DNA of 64,000 bases from NCBI GenBank assembly GCA_002812745.2, contig NCSJ02000136.1, positions 1 through 64,000 on the forward strand. The letters run 5' to 3'. The DNA comes from Scytalidium lignicola. Its lineage: Eukaryota > Ascomycota > Leotiomycetes. A program made the position numbers and the translations under genes. The notes under the pieces were generated by a model. The model was given only the letters and a program-made list of their open reading frames with translations, did not search any database and had not been told where the DNA came from. Each line of letters opens with the position of its first letter. Within the stretch, counting starts at the first letter, position 1. Shown here one piece after another: positions 1 through 11,468 of the stretch.

Positions 1-193
1 CTGGCTCTTTGGTACCAAATTGCCGACTGCTCTTGATGCACATGTCGTACCTTTCCTAGCCCGTTTATTCGACGCTGGACGACAGCATATGATTGGGACA
101 AAACTAAGGTCATACGCAGATACTATCTTTGAGACGGATCTATGGAAGTCATTTATGCAGGGTAGAAGAACTATTCATGGCACTTATACCTAA
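1..193 (+). CDS. Glutathione S-transferase-like protein, C-terminal end (5' partial)
   Basis: The window opens inside an open frame read from base 2 to the TAA at 191-193, giving 63 residues. Seen: the peptide begins WLFGTKLPTALDAHVVPF, continues through LARLFDAGR and ends near FMQGRRTIHGTYT. Known: a buried-loop pattern like 'LFG..PTALDAH' followed by an 'R' helix is typical of the all-alpha C-terminal domain of fungal GST-fold proteins, where it helps form the hydrophobic substrate site. The N-terminal thioredoxin-like domain that would bind glutathione lies outside the window, so catalysis cannot be judged. The frame is clean and the base composition is balanced, so this looks like the end of a live gene rather than a relic. 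The family call rests on this short tail only. Confidence 0.55.
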   Translation, partial: WLFGTKLPTALDAHVVPFLARLFDAGRQHMIGTKLRSYADTIFETDLWKSFMQGRRTIHGTYT

Positions 194-1759
194 GTGGTAC
201 AGGGAAGTTATGGCCGGGGCGCCACCACACCAGTTGATGAATTTATTTGGTTCTTCCAAGTATTTAATTCCATTATATCTTGTTCAGCATTTCTTAATTT
301 CGAATTAGTGTATGAAATAGCCAGTATAATGTTGTTGGCTATGTTCGAAGTCCATGTTATCAGGTATGAAGCCTGGCATGTTAATCAGTATTCAACTGTG
401 GAAGTGTTGTGAGTTAAGTATGTTAGCTTTGTTACTCCAAACTAGACGTTTCATCTTGTATATTGGATACCAGTCTTCGCGAGTTTTAAATCGTTGGTTC
501 ACAAACAATGAGCGTTCGCCAGTGCCATCAACCCGGGAGTAAAGCTAGATATCTGGATGTAATTCTGGAACCGGGGATAAGCCAGAAAACACGCAGCTCA
601 CATCATAATACAAAGCAATAATGCGAGCTGTAGAATCTGCGTAAGTATTAGAAAGAATACTATCACAGAAAATCGAACTGACTACCCTCTATAGTCTGTG
701 TACACCCAGAACCTTTCTTCACCGTGCCGTAACAATACGAAGCCTCCAATCGTTGCAACTGTTTCCACAAGCACGACGAGCAAAGCCCACACGCGATCAG
801 AGAATCAAAGTTCAGTGGTGTTTTCTCTCAACTGTCTCACAGTGCCATTTACCATTTGCACTGCTTTACTCCAAGTTGAAGAGAGCCGGGCTAGTTCGTC
901 TAGAGAAAAAAACAGAAGCCACAGCGGGGTGTGTAAGCAATGGAAGAAAAAAATGTACGCGATAAGGAGAAGTCCGGATGCAGAAAAAAGGAAATTGCAG
1001 ATAATCCAGGGAATCTTGGATCGGCAAAGGAAAGTCCCATCACCATCTCTTAGCTGTGTGGATGACGGATCTGCGTAAGAATAATACTGTACTGGACTGT
1101 ACGAGGTGCTTGTTCCTCTATTGTACACTGGTACCGTACTCTTGTCTGCGCAGAATCAACCCTGAAGTGCTGGGCCTGTTTCACGTGAAATTTGGGAGGG
1201 GCAAGGAGACGGTGGAGCCCGATGTAAAGGGGTTCAAAGCTTGCTTAATTCGATCGGGGCTTGACGGCGCGTGCGTAAGGGCTTGCACAAAGGAGGGAAT
1301 ATCGCTACTACCAACGAGTTCAGAAAGGTGATTGCGTGGAACAAAGAGCAATGGCCTCTCCTCGTAATTAGAGTGTCATTGTTTTTACAATATTAACGAA
1401 GCAAAAGCAGGTAGTTAGAATAGTATGAGTAGAATCAATACCAAGCAGGTGCCTTGAGGGAGAGTACAGGTCATCGCTCTTCCGAAGGATGTGATATGGT
1501 ATGTTAAACTTCGTTAATAATTAGCTCGACAAATTAAACCCTTGGACAATGGTCTTATGGAGTATTTACCTTACTCCAAGCTGGACAAACAATAGCATTG
1601 ATACCATGTTACACTTGTATGGCCGACTTGTTGTAGATTTAGTATTTACTGTAACCTATAAGTTGGGGATAGTTCTTAAGTTCTACATACAACTCCATAA
1701 GTCATGACTAGAGATAGGGCTATTTTGTTTAAATGATAATTCCATATCTCTTGTAGTGG
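194..1759. other. Intergenic stretch, no supported gene
   Basis: This holds the 3' flank of the GST-like gene and the 3' flank of the permease on the other strand. Short frames occur, for example around 800-1130 on the minus strand, where a hydrophobic stretch can be read. None has a conserved motif, a credible intron pattern or a family match that I recognise. Confidence 0.6.
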
Positions 1760-3556
1760 TTATCCACTGAATCTAAACTCAGGATGGTCGTCCCCTAAAT
1801 TTTCAAGCTCGTGTTGTGGTAGATTCAATCTATAATCTCGATCTCCCATGTCTCTCTTCTTATTCTCCCGCAGCAGTCCAAAATAGAACACAGTACACAT
1901 AAGCCCGCACAACCATAACATCCCCAACGCTGTACCGTAGCCAGTATAATACCTAGGGGCTTCCTGAACCAGATATATATTTGAACCAATGATTCCGCCA
2001 ATACTTCCGATTCCAATTTGCATGGCTGTTCCGAAGGAGCGTTTATAGTGTCCTCCCATGTTGTTTGCCAACCACACAATAGCCATCGGTTGCGTGATGT
2101 AGATGCCGGTATTCACGAAAAACACAGCAAGATATCTGACTCCTACTGGAAGAGCACCATGGCCCTTGGGAGGGCCTTGACACAGCAGCATGATGTATCC
2201 TACTGTAGCAACAAGCACGCCAGCCATAGTGAATGAGTAACGATGTTGAAGCCGATCTGATGCCCAGGCTGTAATTAAGGTGACAGCTGTGCAGACAACA
2301 TATATTGGGATCGTGTGAAGTTGTGCCTCACCAGGTGAGTACCCAAATTCGTTGAGGATAGTTGGAATAAAGAATGATGTTGAGTATCCCGAGACAGCGA
2401 CGCCCATATACATGAACACACTGAAATCAATTAGTTTTCCCATACTAATGCGAATACCAATAAATGCTAAATCTTACCCAACCCAGATCTTCCAATCTCG
2501 AAGTATACGTAAAACAGTTGGCTTGTCAAGATGGTCCATTCGCGCAATGCCGCTCGCACCATCATGGGCAAGTCGCGCAAAAAGCAGCTGCTTCTCCTTC
2601 TCATTGAGGAACTTAGTGTCTTCTGGCCAGTCGACAATAGCAAACTTAGCAATAAACGAAAATGCAATTGTTGCAAGTCCTTCGATTATGAATAGCCTAG
2701 ATGCGCGATTAGAAGGATATAGGTTGTCCAATGGGGCAAAAATAGCTCACCATCTCCAATCAGAATAACCACCGAGTCCATTCATCTTCACCAGCGCAAA
2801 GGCCAGAAGACCACCAAATGCACCAGCAACCAAGCCCGAACTGAAAAAGAATGCCCATCTTTTCTGCAGCTCATGTCTTTTGTAATACATACTGATGAGA
2901 TATGCACTGCCTGATATATGTTAATGATACCGAAAAAGAGGTTGGGTTGCCAAAAATAGAAACACCTGGGAAGATGCCAGATTCAAAGATTCCCATGAAG
3001 AATCGGCAGGCTACCAATTCACCGTAGTTCTTAACCAAACCTTGACACATAGATGCCACGCCTATAAGAAATGTCAGCCATGAATAATCATCCAAAATAA
3101 TTGCAGAATATCACCCCAAAAGAAGATCAATCCGGTGAGCCATGTACTAGGCGCAACCTTTCTCAAAATGATATTACTAGGTACCTTTAAGCAATATTAT
3201 TAGTATTAAATTAGAAACAGTAGCAATCGCAGAGAACATACCTCGAGCAAGATGTATGGAACGAAGAAAATGAGCAATGCGACATTGTACTGCGAACCAC
3301 TCAGATCTAACTCCTTCTGAAGGCCCTGAATTTTTGCATTTCCAATGTTGATTCGATCGAGGAATGCAAGCATATACATTACAAAAAGAATCGGGATGAT
3401 AAAGAGATCACACTTCCAGACCAGTCGACTTTCTGCTGCGATATCAGGGGTATAGACGTCTTGATCACTAGAAGAAGCTTTATCGCCAGAACGGCGTTTT
3501 TCTTCAACAGCAGCAGCATTGACATACTTCTCAACTTGCCCATCTGTGGAAGACAT
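1760..3556 (-). CDS. MFS permease of the Dal5/Tna1 anion:cation symporter family
   Basis: A proton-coupled plasma-membrane uptake carrier for a small organic anion such as nicotinate, allantoate or a related vitamin or nitrogen compound. Six exons can be joined with clean GT-AG introns: 3556-3242, 3184-3115, 3061-2966, 2910-2751, 2696-2478 and 2420-1760, giving 506 residues, the usual family length. Seen: a hydrophilic N-terminus of about 50 residues, a first helix followed by FLDRINIGNAKI (the family signature at the end of helix 1), a second MFS repeat beginning near VFMYMGVAVSGYSTSFF, and a polar C-tail. Known: this signature groups with yeast Tna1 and Dal5. The substrate cannot be read from sequence. 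One GATA site lies upstream (3642-3647). All exons are open, and the start at 3556 is the first ATG of the frame. Confidence 0.88.
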
Positions 3557-4514
3557 GATGGGTAGTGATTTTCAAGGTGAGAAGGGGAAAATGGAAATAA
3601 GACGAAAAGAAAATTAGGAACGAGATCTAATATGGGAGGGTGATAAGCATTGCACAATAGCTAGCACTCTGGCCAAAAAGTGGCCTGGCTGCCACGGGCG
3701 TCACCACAGGGAGGACGAGGTCCATTGTTGGTTAACTGCAGCTGTACATGAGACAAAGCAGTATGATTTAGCCGTCTGCTGTGTCTCTTGGGTTACATCA
3801 GCAGAAATGAAGGCGTCCTAAGGTCAGTGGCTTTATTACTCAACTACCCGTGGCCATGATCCGGTTGGCTTCCGTACGGGCGGGATGGGCCCGTCCCGCA
3901 CCAAGAAGGACGGGCCACCAATTAGGATTAAAGGTGCAACCAACAACCTCTGCACAGGCAACGGAGTTGTATCCCCAACCGTGCTGTGCCACAGGACACA
4001 TTGTGGTAATAGAGTAACAACGGGCCTCGTTCGCCTGCACAATCACATTGTTCTATCACAATTGTTGATATGGCCTCTCGTCCCATTGGACAAGGTAACC
4101 ATTAACGGTCGTTGATCCCCCTATGACTCCGTTATTCCCGTTCGCAACTCGTACCTTCAAGAGATTTCCGATCTGTTCAGATAATATTTACCGTAGCAAT
4201 AGGTTCACATCCTCGCAGAAAAGAAATCATATCCGAGCCACTTCGTTACGCAATGCCTGCCATGATGCATCCCACGCAACACTTACTTTCATTTAGCGAT
4301 GGTTTGGTAGAGGGCTTGCAACCCGAGTCTGTACAGCATAGTGTTGAGGCACACAAGTGTCAGATCTTATATGTGTTGTGCTACAGCAGAATATTCATAC
4401 ATACATACATAGGCGTACACACCCTTCACCAACTTAATCGCCTGCGTTCAAAGCTGTAAAAATTGTGCTAACCATCTACATGAGTACGGTTTTTCCTTCA
4501 TGATTTGATGAGAA
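3557..4514. promoter_or_regulatory. Divergent intergenic region between the permease and the PTH11-type gene
   Basis: About 960 bp separates the two diverging start codons, so both promoters must lie here. Apart from the GATA core near the permease I see no distinctive element. The frames around 3840-4110 have no recognisable product. Confidence 0.4.
3642..3647 (+). promoter_or_regulatory. GATA-factor motif upstream of the permease
   Basis: GATAAG preceded by T, matching HGATAR, lies 86 bp upstream of the permease start codon. AreA/NIT2-type nitrogen regulators bind this core. A single short site occurs often by chance, so this is only suggestive. Confidence 0.25.
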
Positions 4515-5934
4515 ATGAATGGAAATCAGCCTGGACCTAGCAATGCGAAAGAGATCCAGGTTCCTTCGATTCTTTTTTGTATCCTTTCCCCTACCTTTGT
4601 CACCATTCGATTTCGGAATCGGTTTGTGAAGTCTGGCGGCCTTGGTGCTGATGACTGGACTATTTTCGGCTCGCTGGTTAGTTTAAATAAAGACAACATT
4701 AATCGTCCTATGGCAATTCGTTCAAATAACTTGCTGCATTATAGATTTTCTCATTGCTAGTATCAATTCTCATGCTATGCTGTGGGATCCGCTTTCTCAC
4801 GCTTCTCTACGTCGCAAACTGACTTGCTACAGCCTGCGCGTATGGCTTTGGCAAACATATCTCGAGCCTCTCTGAGGTAAATAAATTGATGGCTCTGAAG
4901 GTTAGTTTAGTCTAATATCCATTTTGCACTTCGTTCACCTAACGAATTCTAGCTATTCTATGTCGCGCAGGCATTCTACAAGGTCTCTATTAATATGACC
5001 AAGACCTCGATATTACTCCTCTATCTTCGAATATTTGTCTTCCAAAGATCCTTTAGAGTAATATGCTGGATTATGCTTGGTATTGTTACAGCGTACTTAA
5101 TAGCGTCAACAGCAGCGGCAATATTCCAGTGTACACGTATGTTCCCCTCACCCTAACTTCAACATTTGTTGTTTTGACTCTATCATAAGCAATCGCCAGA
5201 GCATGGGACAAATCAGTCAATGGTACATGCATCAATATCACGACAAACTGGTATGCAAATGCGGGCTTCTCGATCGCCACTGACTTGATCATATTGCTTC
5301 TTCCAATGCCTATCATATATAATCTAAGCCTCCCAACAAACCAAAAGCTGTCCTTAATTTTTATTTTTGCTCTCGGAGGGTTGTAAGTAATCTGAAGATA
5401 ATAGCTAGCTTAGCTAATATTGATATAGCGTCGTGGTAACTAGTATCCTTCGTATGACTACTCTCGATCTCTCATCTACCAGTCCAGATACTACCTGTAC
5501 GTAGCATCTTGCAACCCTTCTCTCCACATTTCAAGTTATACGCGGCTAACGAATGAAACAACGCAGTTGAAATCACATCCTCCCTCTGGACAATCATCGA
5601 GAACAACATCGGCATCATCTGTGCCTGCCTCCCAATGTGTCGACAACTCCTATCCTTTGTATTCCCCAGACTCTTCCCCTCGACGGATCCCAACCCTCTA
5701 GGCAGAGACAGTCAATTCTCGCGTACGCGTAGCGTATCGGGAAAGAATAGCTGGATACCACCGAAGATGGCTGGTTCAAAGTGTATTGAACTCACTTCGG
5801 TGGCACAATATAATAACAGTGAGGAGCATATCCTACAGAACGGTTCAGCGATACCGAGGACGGAAGGGCAAATAAGGAGGGTTACGGAAATTACGGTACA
5901 GATCAGCCGACGCAATGGTGAGACAGATGTCTGA
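4515..5934 (+). CDS. PTH11-type integral membrane protein (fungal rhodopsin-like domain)
   Basis: A seven-helix membrane protein of the large fungal family named after Pth11 of Magnaporthe; some members act as receptors, most have unknown function. Seven exons fit: 4515-4676, 4745-4781, 4833-4900, 4953-5136, 5190-5382, 5429-5496 and 5567-5934, giving 359 residues. Seen: the family motif LGADDWTIF before helix 2, a CAYGFGKHI stretch in the following loop, FYKVSINMTKTSILLLYLR across helix 3, a loop motif CTPIARAWD, then later helices ending in LPMCRQLLSFVFPRL, and a polar tail of about 100 residues. No CFEM domain precedes the helices, so it belongs to the short class. The second exon is only 37 nt and its donor (GTGGGA) is weak, so that junction is the least certain part of the model. 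Confidence 0.82.
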
Positions 5935-6385
5935 GTTTGGATGTTTGATATACCAGAATAGAAAAGTGTTTTGCTTTAAAAAAAAATTTTCGTGTATCAA
6001 AGACGTATCATGTATATTTCCTCTATTAACCAACATATTACTTTGTACAAATAGGTAAGTTTACCTTATTCCCCATTATTACACTCGTCGGAATATTGTT
6101 GGTAAAAGTTCAACTACATTCATCTCTCTATAAGAAAGCACATTTATATGCCTAAAATGGCTTATGTATAGAAAGATAGTTTAATAGATCATATTAAATT
6201 AATAAATCTCATTCTATGTCATCACTCTTTAACTTGAAATAAATTCATAAATCACATTTTCGTTCAATTTCTCTTCCTCATAAATTTCTATCTATCTGCT
6301 TAGCCTAGCTCGACCGTTTCATTTTCAAAACTAGCCGATTAGATGCTCGTTACAGCAAGTAACAAGCGGGTCTTCTGCATCACAT
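5935..6385. other. AT-rich spacer between converging genes
   Basis: This holds the 3' flanks of the PTH11-type gene and the phosphoesterase gene, which point at each other. It is AT-rich with several A- and T-runs that could serve as polyadenylation signals. No gene is seen. Confidence 0.5.
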
Positions 6386-7800
6386 TTAAAAGGTGTGAGG
6401 AGCCGGCATAACAGCAGGGGCCTTATTTGTGCGGGTTCCAATCAAGTGGTCAAAAGACGGGGCATGCTCAACACGGGGGTTGAAAGGCTCAAAGTCCCAC
6501 AAATAACCCAGAGTGCGCAGAGTCGATTCAGCACTGTAGGAAATGGTTTGACCAGCACTGTTCTTACCCTGTTGCTCAACGAAACCTTGCTGAACCCATG
6601 GTGAGATGAGCCAAGTCGGTAGACGGCCACCAAGACGGTCAAAGTTGTAAGTGTACGTAGATCCATCTGGAGTTGTCTCACTGTAAGTGATGTTGTCAGG
6701 ACGAGGAGCGAGTGGTGGAGGGACGTGGTCATGGAAACCACCAGTCTCGTCGAAAGTGATAATGAACAGAGTCTCCTTCCATTGAGGCCCGGTGCGAACA
6801 GCATCATAGAGCTGCTTCAGCAAGACCTCACCATCAGAAATGAGACCGGACGGGTGCATGGAAGTGGTACCAACACCGCAGCAGCTTGGGTTAATGTAGG
6901 TGAATTCTGGCAGACGGCCAAGGTAAGCATCCTGGAAGAAGTTCTCCAGGGGCTTGATGTACGTGGCACTATTGTGGCCGGTGCTTACAGTCCAGTTGTA
7001 GTAAAGCGCATCAGCACCGTTAGTAGTAGAGTAATAGTTGGCCCAAGTGTGATTCGTTTCACTGAGCTGCTGGAAGATAGAACGCTGGGGAAGGACATGC
7101 TGACCGAAACCAGCATCGTTTGTTCCATGGCCGGCTGAAGTGCCAGACGTGATAACAGCACGGTTAGGGTCAGTAGGCTGGGGACCAGTTAGTAATGACC
7201 TTGAAAACTAGGCAGTCATAGGTGTAGACTTACTCCTGGGATACCCGAGTGCCAGTGGTTGAAGACAACAAAGTTGTGGCTCAAAGAAGTAATGACCGGG
7301 ACTTGGTCCTCAGTGTAATAGTTCATCACTTGCTCTGACAAAGTAGTGGTGTCAGCTTTTCCAGTATAAATGCGGATCTGTTCGTGGACGAAGCCCTGCA
7401 TGTTAGGCTTTAGCTTGCTAGACTGGATATCCTCGTCACTTGGCTCAAAAGTGCCATAAAATTCCAAGTTGTTTCCATGGATGGAGTGGTCAGGATCATT
7501 TAGAATGGAGTCAAAGTCATTGGGTTTGCTGCACACCTTGCCAGCCCCAAGGCTGGTGACATTAAGAGGGTTACAGAAAGGTCCGTTATTAATAGGATTT
7601 TCTAGACCCCTGAGACGCTGGCCACCAAGGAGGTTATCAAGGGAACGGTTCTCCATGGTAATAAGGACAACATTCTTAATTTTATCCTTCAAGTTCTTGA
7701 TCGATTGGGGAGAACCAGGATGGGGAGCAGTCCACGGAGGAGCAGCAACCGCGGAAGAGGCCAAGGCCAGCAGACTAAACGAGGATGCGAGACGGACCAT
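6386..7800 (-). CDS. Secreted phosphoesterase (phospholipase C / acid phosphatase family)
   Basis: An extracellular enzyme that hydrolyses phosphate esters, either phospholipids or small monoesters, in the Phosphoesterase (PF04185) fold related to alkaline phosphatases. Two exons, 7800-7234 and 7177-6386, are split by a 56-nt intron and give 452 residues. Seen: a signal peptide of about 19 residues ending SAVA-AP, the metal-site motif VLITMENRSLDNLLGG near residue 44, NRAVITSGTSAGHG just after the splice junction, NPSCCG in the middle, and FIITFDETGGFHDHVPP holding the second group of metal ligands. Known: the ENRSFD-type motif and the DE.GG..DHVPPP block mark this family in bacteria and fungi. 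All key blocks are present, so it should be active. Two CACGTG boxes lie 230-300 bp upstream and fit control by phosphate supply. Which ester it prefers cannot be told. Confidence 0.9.
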
Positions 7801-8029
7801 ACTGAATCAAAGGCTAAGATGCTGTTAGGGGTGAATTTCCCTTTGACTTTTCGGCTGCAATTGAGTTGAATGTATCGACAAATAGTGGGAAACAGAGCCT
7901 ACTTATATATCTTTCTAGATGGAAGAGAGCCATAGTATTTCAGTATTTGAATAGTCAGAGATCTTGAGACTCATCCCAACTTGAGCACCATTTTCTCGCA
8001 ACACTCCCAATACTAGATGATGAATATCC

Positions 8030-8035
8030 CACGTG
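8030..8035. promoter_or_regulatory. CACGTG box upstream of the phosphoesterase gene
   Basis: A perfect palindromic CACGTG 230 bp upstream of the phosphoesterase start. Pho4 of yeast and NUC-1 of Neurospora bind this core in phosphate-starvation promoters; Cbf1-type factors also bind it. Confidence 0.4.
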
Positions 8036-8095
8036 CCTTAGTATAAGCGGTTTGGTCAAGAGAGAAACAACTATATAGATATTGGTAATAGAGCC

Positions 8096-8101
8096 CACGT
8101 G
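8096..8101. promoter_or_regulatory. Second CACGTG box upstream of the phosphoesterase gene
   Basis: A second CACGTG 66 bp farther from the gene than the first. Two copies this close together, before a gene of phosphate scavenging type, make a functional role more likely than either copy alone. Confidence 0.4.
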
Positions 8102-10610
8102 CGTGCCATTGATGCAGATCCCCTCCTGTTTCTTCTGTCTGTAGGAACACAGTTGTAGGAGTTTTTTTGAAATCACAAATCGGAAAGAGGATTCTTGACC
8201 CGAGATCCCGTAGGTATGTAGAATGCAGAGCAGACGGCATATATGCAGTGATGGACCGATTCTAGCTTTGAACTAAAGCGTACACAGGTATCTTAATTGG
8301 CCACGAGAAGCTTCACGTTGCGAGAATTGGGAGTAACTTCCTTAGGTTGTTGTGCAGTAGTATCTTGGCATATTATGCAAAGTGTAGTTTACTCTTGAAA
8401 ATAATTCTAGAGTGCGTGCTACGTCTAGTCCGAAGCTAGCAGCCAGTGGAAGGCAGGTGCTGTCAAATAAGAGTCCATCGATTGGCTACACAGCACTTAA
8501 GCTTGACGTAAAGAAGCAGGAGCCAGAAGCCGAGACTACAATGCAATTTTGGAGGTAAGGGTGATAACCGTTTCCAAAGCTCTACCTCTCTTGAAGCACA
8601 TAATTCCATAGAAGTCATACCATAACTATCTTTTAGGGAAGCAGAACTAAGTTTGTAATTAGTTAGTAATAGTAGAGGAGACAGAACGCATTATAATTAA
8701 CCTTCATAGTGTCTCAGGTTTCTCGCAGTTTACTTTGTACGATGGCATATCTTTCACATTACCTTCTTCATTAGGACTACGGGTTGTTTTCTTTCCCGTT
8801 CTTAGTGTGTATGGTTATTCCAAAATCCCACTTTTGCTTTCTATTGAAGTCCTATCCCTTCTCTCATATGCACCTTTAAAAGTGACAGTTTATGCAGAAC
8901 GGCAGCCACAACAATCGCGTATTGACTCCACGTGCATTTATTAGCCTTGCGGGTACCTGTACGGAAGGTGTCTTGCATCAACCAAGCGTGTTCATCCCAT
9001 CATTCTCTAGGCTTCGCGAATAATCGTCGAATGTTCGAGGACTAAAACAAACGTTCTTAAAGGGATCTCGATATCTAATTACAAGACAATAATGATTTAC
9101 ATTTGTAACGAACGGGTTGTTCTTTCCAAGATCCTGTGAATAATGCAGTCACTGCTATACTGTATAAAGTATCTACCGTAGCTATCATGAACGGTGCATC
9201 TACCTCATGCCATTAGACTGATACGCTCTCACAGCTAGAACTCAGCCAGTCACTTCAGTGCCCAAACAATTAGCCAAGCACTGTCTACCTTAAGTGAATT
9301 CAAATATTTCTTGAATTATATATACCGGAGATTTTTTTTTTCAACCTTGTGTATTTCCTCGGCTCTCTCCTGGATCTGTGACACCAATCTCTACCGCCGA
9401 CACATAGTATAACATTTCAAAGACAGCAAGACAAGGAATGTACTCCACCATTAACTAACATGATAACGTTTATGATCTAGGCGTCCGGATCGTTGCAGCG
9501 TACTTAGACTCAGAAGATCTCTGAAAACTCACGTTATATGGTGTGATAGGCAGTGTGGTTAAGGACTTTACTTGTAATGTAGACTTTGCAACTAGCTAAC
9601 CACTTCGTCTAGCTTTGAAGCGACTGATCTTGAATTCCTAGATTATTTAAATATAACCATAAAACAATTTAGCTATACAAATTTGACTCGTTCCATTTAT
9701 CTACACTAGTGGCTTGTATGAGTAAATAAATGTAAATTAACTAGTCTACTTGGCGTTTTGCGTGTCATCAATATCATTGCAACACTTCATCCTTCGTATC
9801 TTTAGATCCTCAGAATAAGCCGACCAGCAGACACAGCTACACCAATCAAAAGCTACCCCTCATAATTACGTTGTTACTCAATAATAGCTGACCTCTTGCA
9901 ATAGCGGATTGCTCACAAATATGTAATAAACACTGACAGATTATTCCTCATAATCCTAAATACCTTATCGATACTGACTCAAAACACCCAGGGCTTGAAC
10001 AAGAGTGGCCTTAGCTACCATATTATGAACCTTCTTTCTATCGTACTGGCATCATAATTATAAGCTTCAATGGCATATTATGTTAGTTATGGCCCTGTGG
10101 TGTCGTCTACTCAGACCGGGGACCGTCATTTAGGGGGGACATAGGAGTTCTCTACGATAACACTGCGCTTGCAGAGTCTAATAAATTTAAGTTTAATCAA
10201 ATCATTAAACGGGATATTAATTATAATGTAGTACAAAATCATGCATTACAGCACTTAGAGTTTCCTATCACAGTAACGGCTTTGTCTTTGACTTGTGTGA
10301 AATAAGACAATGTTTCAATTAAAATCAAATTTCCTCCATCCTTAGGTATTCCACTTATGAACCACTAAACATATATATCCAACTCCAGACAATCTACCTT
10401 TAGATATGCTCTTGTCATGCTCTCGTGATTAAAATATTTATCACTGAACCCCTGTACATCGTCTCTTCCTGTCCATTCTACACACATGAAATAATTCATG
10501 CCCATAATAGTAAGTAAACCGAGATTGTCCTCGACTTCATTATGCCGCGGCATGCCCTGGTAGTATTATACAACTAATCACAATAATAGTCTATCACACA
10601 ACAAAGACTG

Positions 10611-11468
10611 TTACTGATGAACAGGAGGGTCATAATATTGCTGTTGTTGAACAACGTATTGTTGGCCTGAATACGCGGGAGTGTACACCTGAGCATATTG
10701 CTGGGGATACTGTGACTGGTATTCCGAAGTAGGGTTGTAACTTTGCGGTTGCATTTCGTGGTCTACCTTGTCATTTGTTGGAAGTGCGGAGTGGGAAGTT
10801 CGGTGACGATGAAGATTGATTGAGAACACCACGAGGGTGACAATGAATAGTATCCTAGAGGGAAAAGTTGGAATTACGACGCTTCAGATGCGTTAAAAGA
10901 AGGATAATTCGAAGCAACTTACATTTCAATCGCTGAGATTCCTGCCGCAGCACTCATCATATCCAAGTATGAATCTGTAGCGACGTATGCTCTCTTGTAC
11001 AAGTTCCCAGAAACGTCCCTCTTCTTATCACAAACTCCTCCGTTATCGGTATGCACACATTCGTTTATTGTAGTGGGCACGGTGAATGTAGCTCGAGTCG
11101 CTGCTAGAGCTGCCATAGCTGAAAGCCAGAATATGACAGAGACCACTTCCAGAGCCAGAACCGCCCAGTAGTTGTATGCACCACGGCTGGATTCTACAAG
11201 GTTGACAACTAGAATGTAGGTAAGCATTATCCATGTTGCAATGCAAGTAAAGATTGCAAATCCCCAGGACTGGTGGTGGTATGTTAGTCATCATCATCTA
11301 TCGTCATGAGAAGCTCCAAAAATAATAAATAAGAAGGGTTCGTACACTAAAATGGAGCCAGTAAACACCATATGCAGAGAGGCCTAGGACTACTATAGAG
11401 AAAAATATCTGCAGGCCGCGCAGTGCATAAGTCCATTTTGGAAGCGTGATAATGTCGGACGACGCCAT
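10611..11468 (-). CDS. MARVEL-domain-like four-helix membrane protein
   Basis: A small tetraspanning membrane protein of the fungal MARVEL-like type, a class linked to membrane organisation. Exons 11468-11346, 11269-10923 and 10854-10611 join in frame to give 237 residues. Seen: four hydrophobic helices (about residues 13-33, 41-58, 63-90 and 145-170). The second loop carries a CVHTDNGGVCDKK segment with two cysteines. The polar C-tail is rich in Gln and Tyr (QYPQQYAQVYTPAYSGQQYV). Known: many fungal MARVEL proteins have this size, a helix 3 beginning near residue 70 with Ala/Ser-rich sequence, and a Gln/Tyr-rich tail. The start at 11468 is preferred over an upstream start-like codon because MASSDIITLPKW leads directly into helix 1. 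The function is unknown. Confidence 0.72.

Larger units (their letters stand above)
7801..10610. other. Gene-poor AT-rich stretch
   Basis: The first 500 bp is the phosphoesterase promoter. The remaining 2.3 kb or so is rich in TA dinucleotides and stop codons in all frames. A short minus-strand frame at 10365-10553 has no recognisable product. I see no transposon ends or repeats long enough to read by eye. Confidence 0.55.

Noticed and set aside
805..1128. Minus-strand frame of 107 codons with a hydrophobic stretch
   Set aside because: Overlapping frames on the other strand, no conserved motif and no family pattern.
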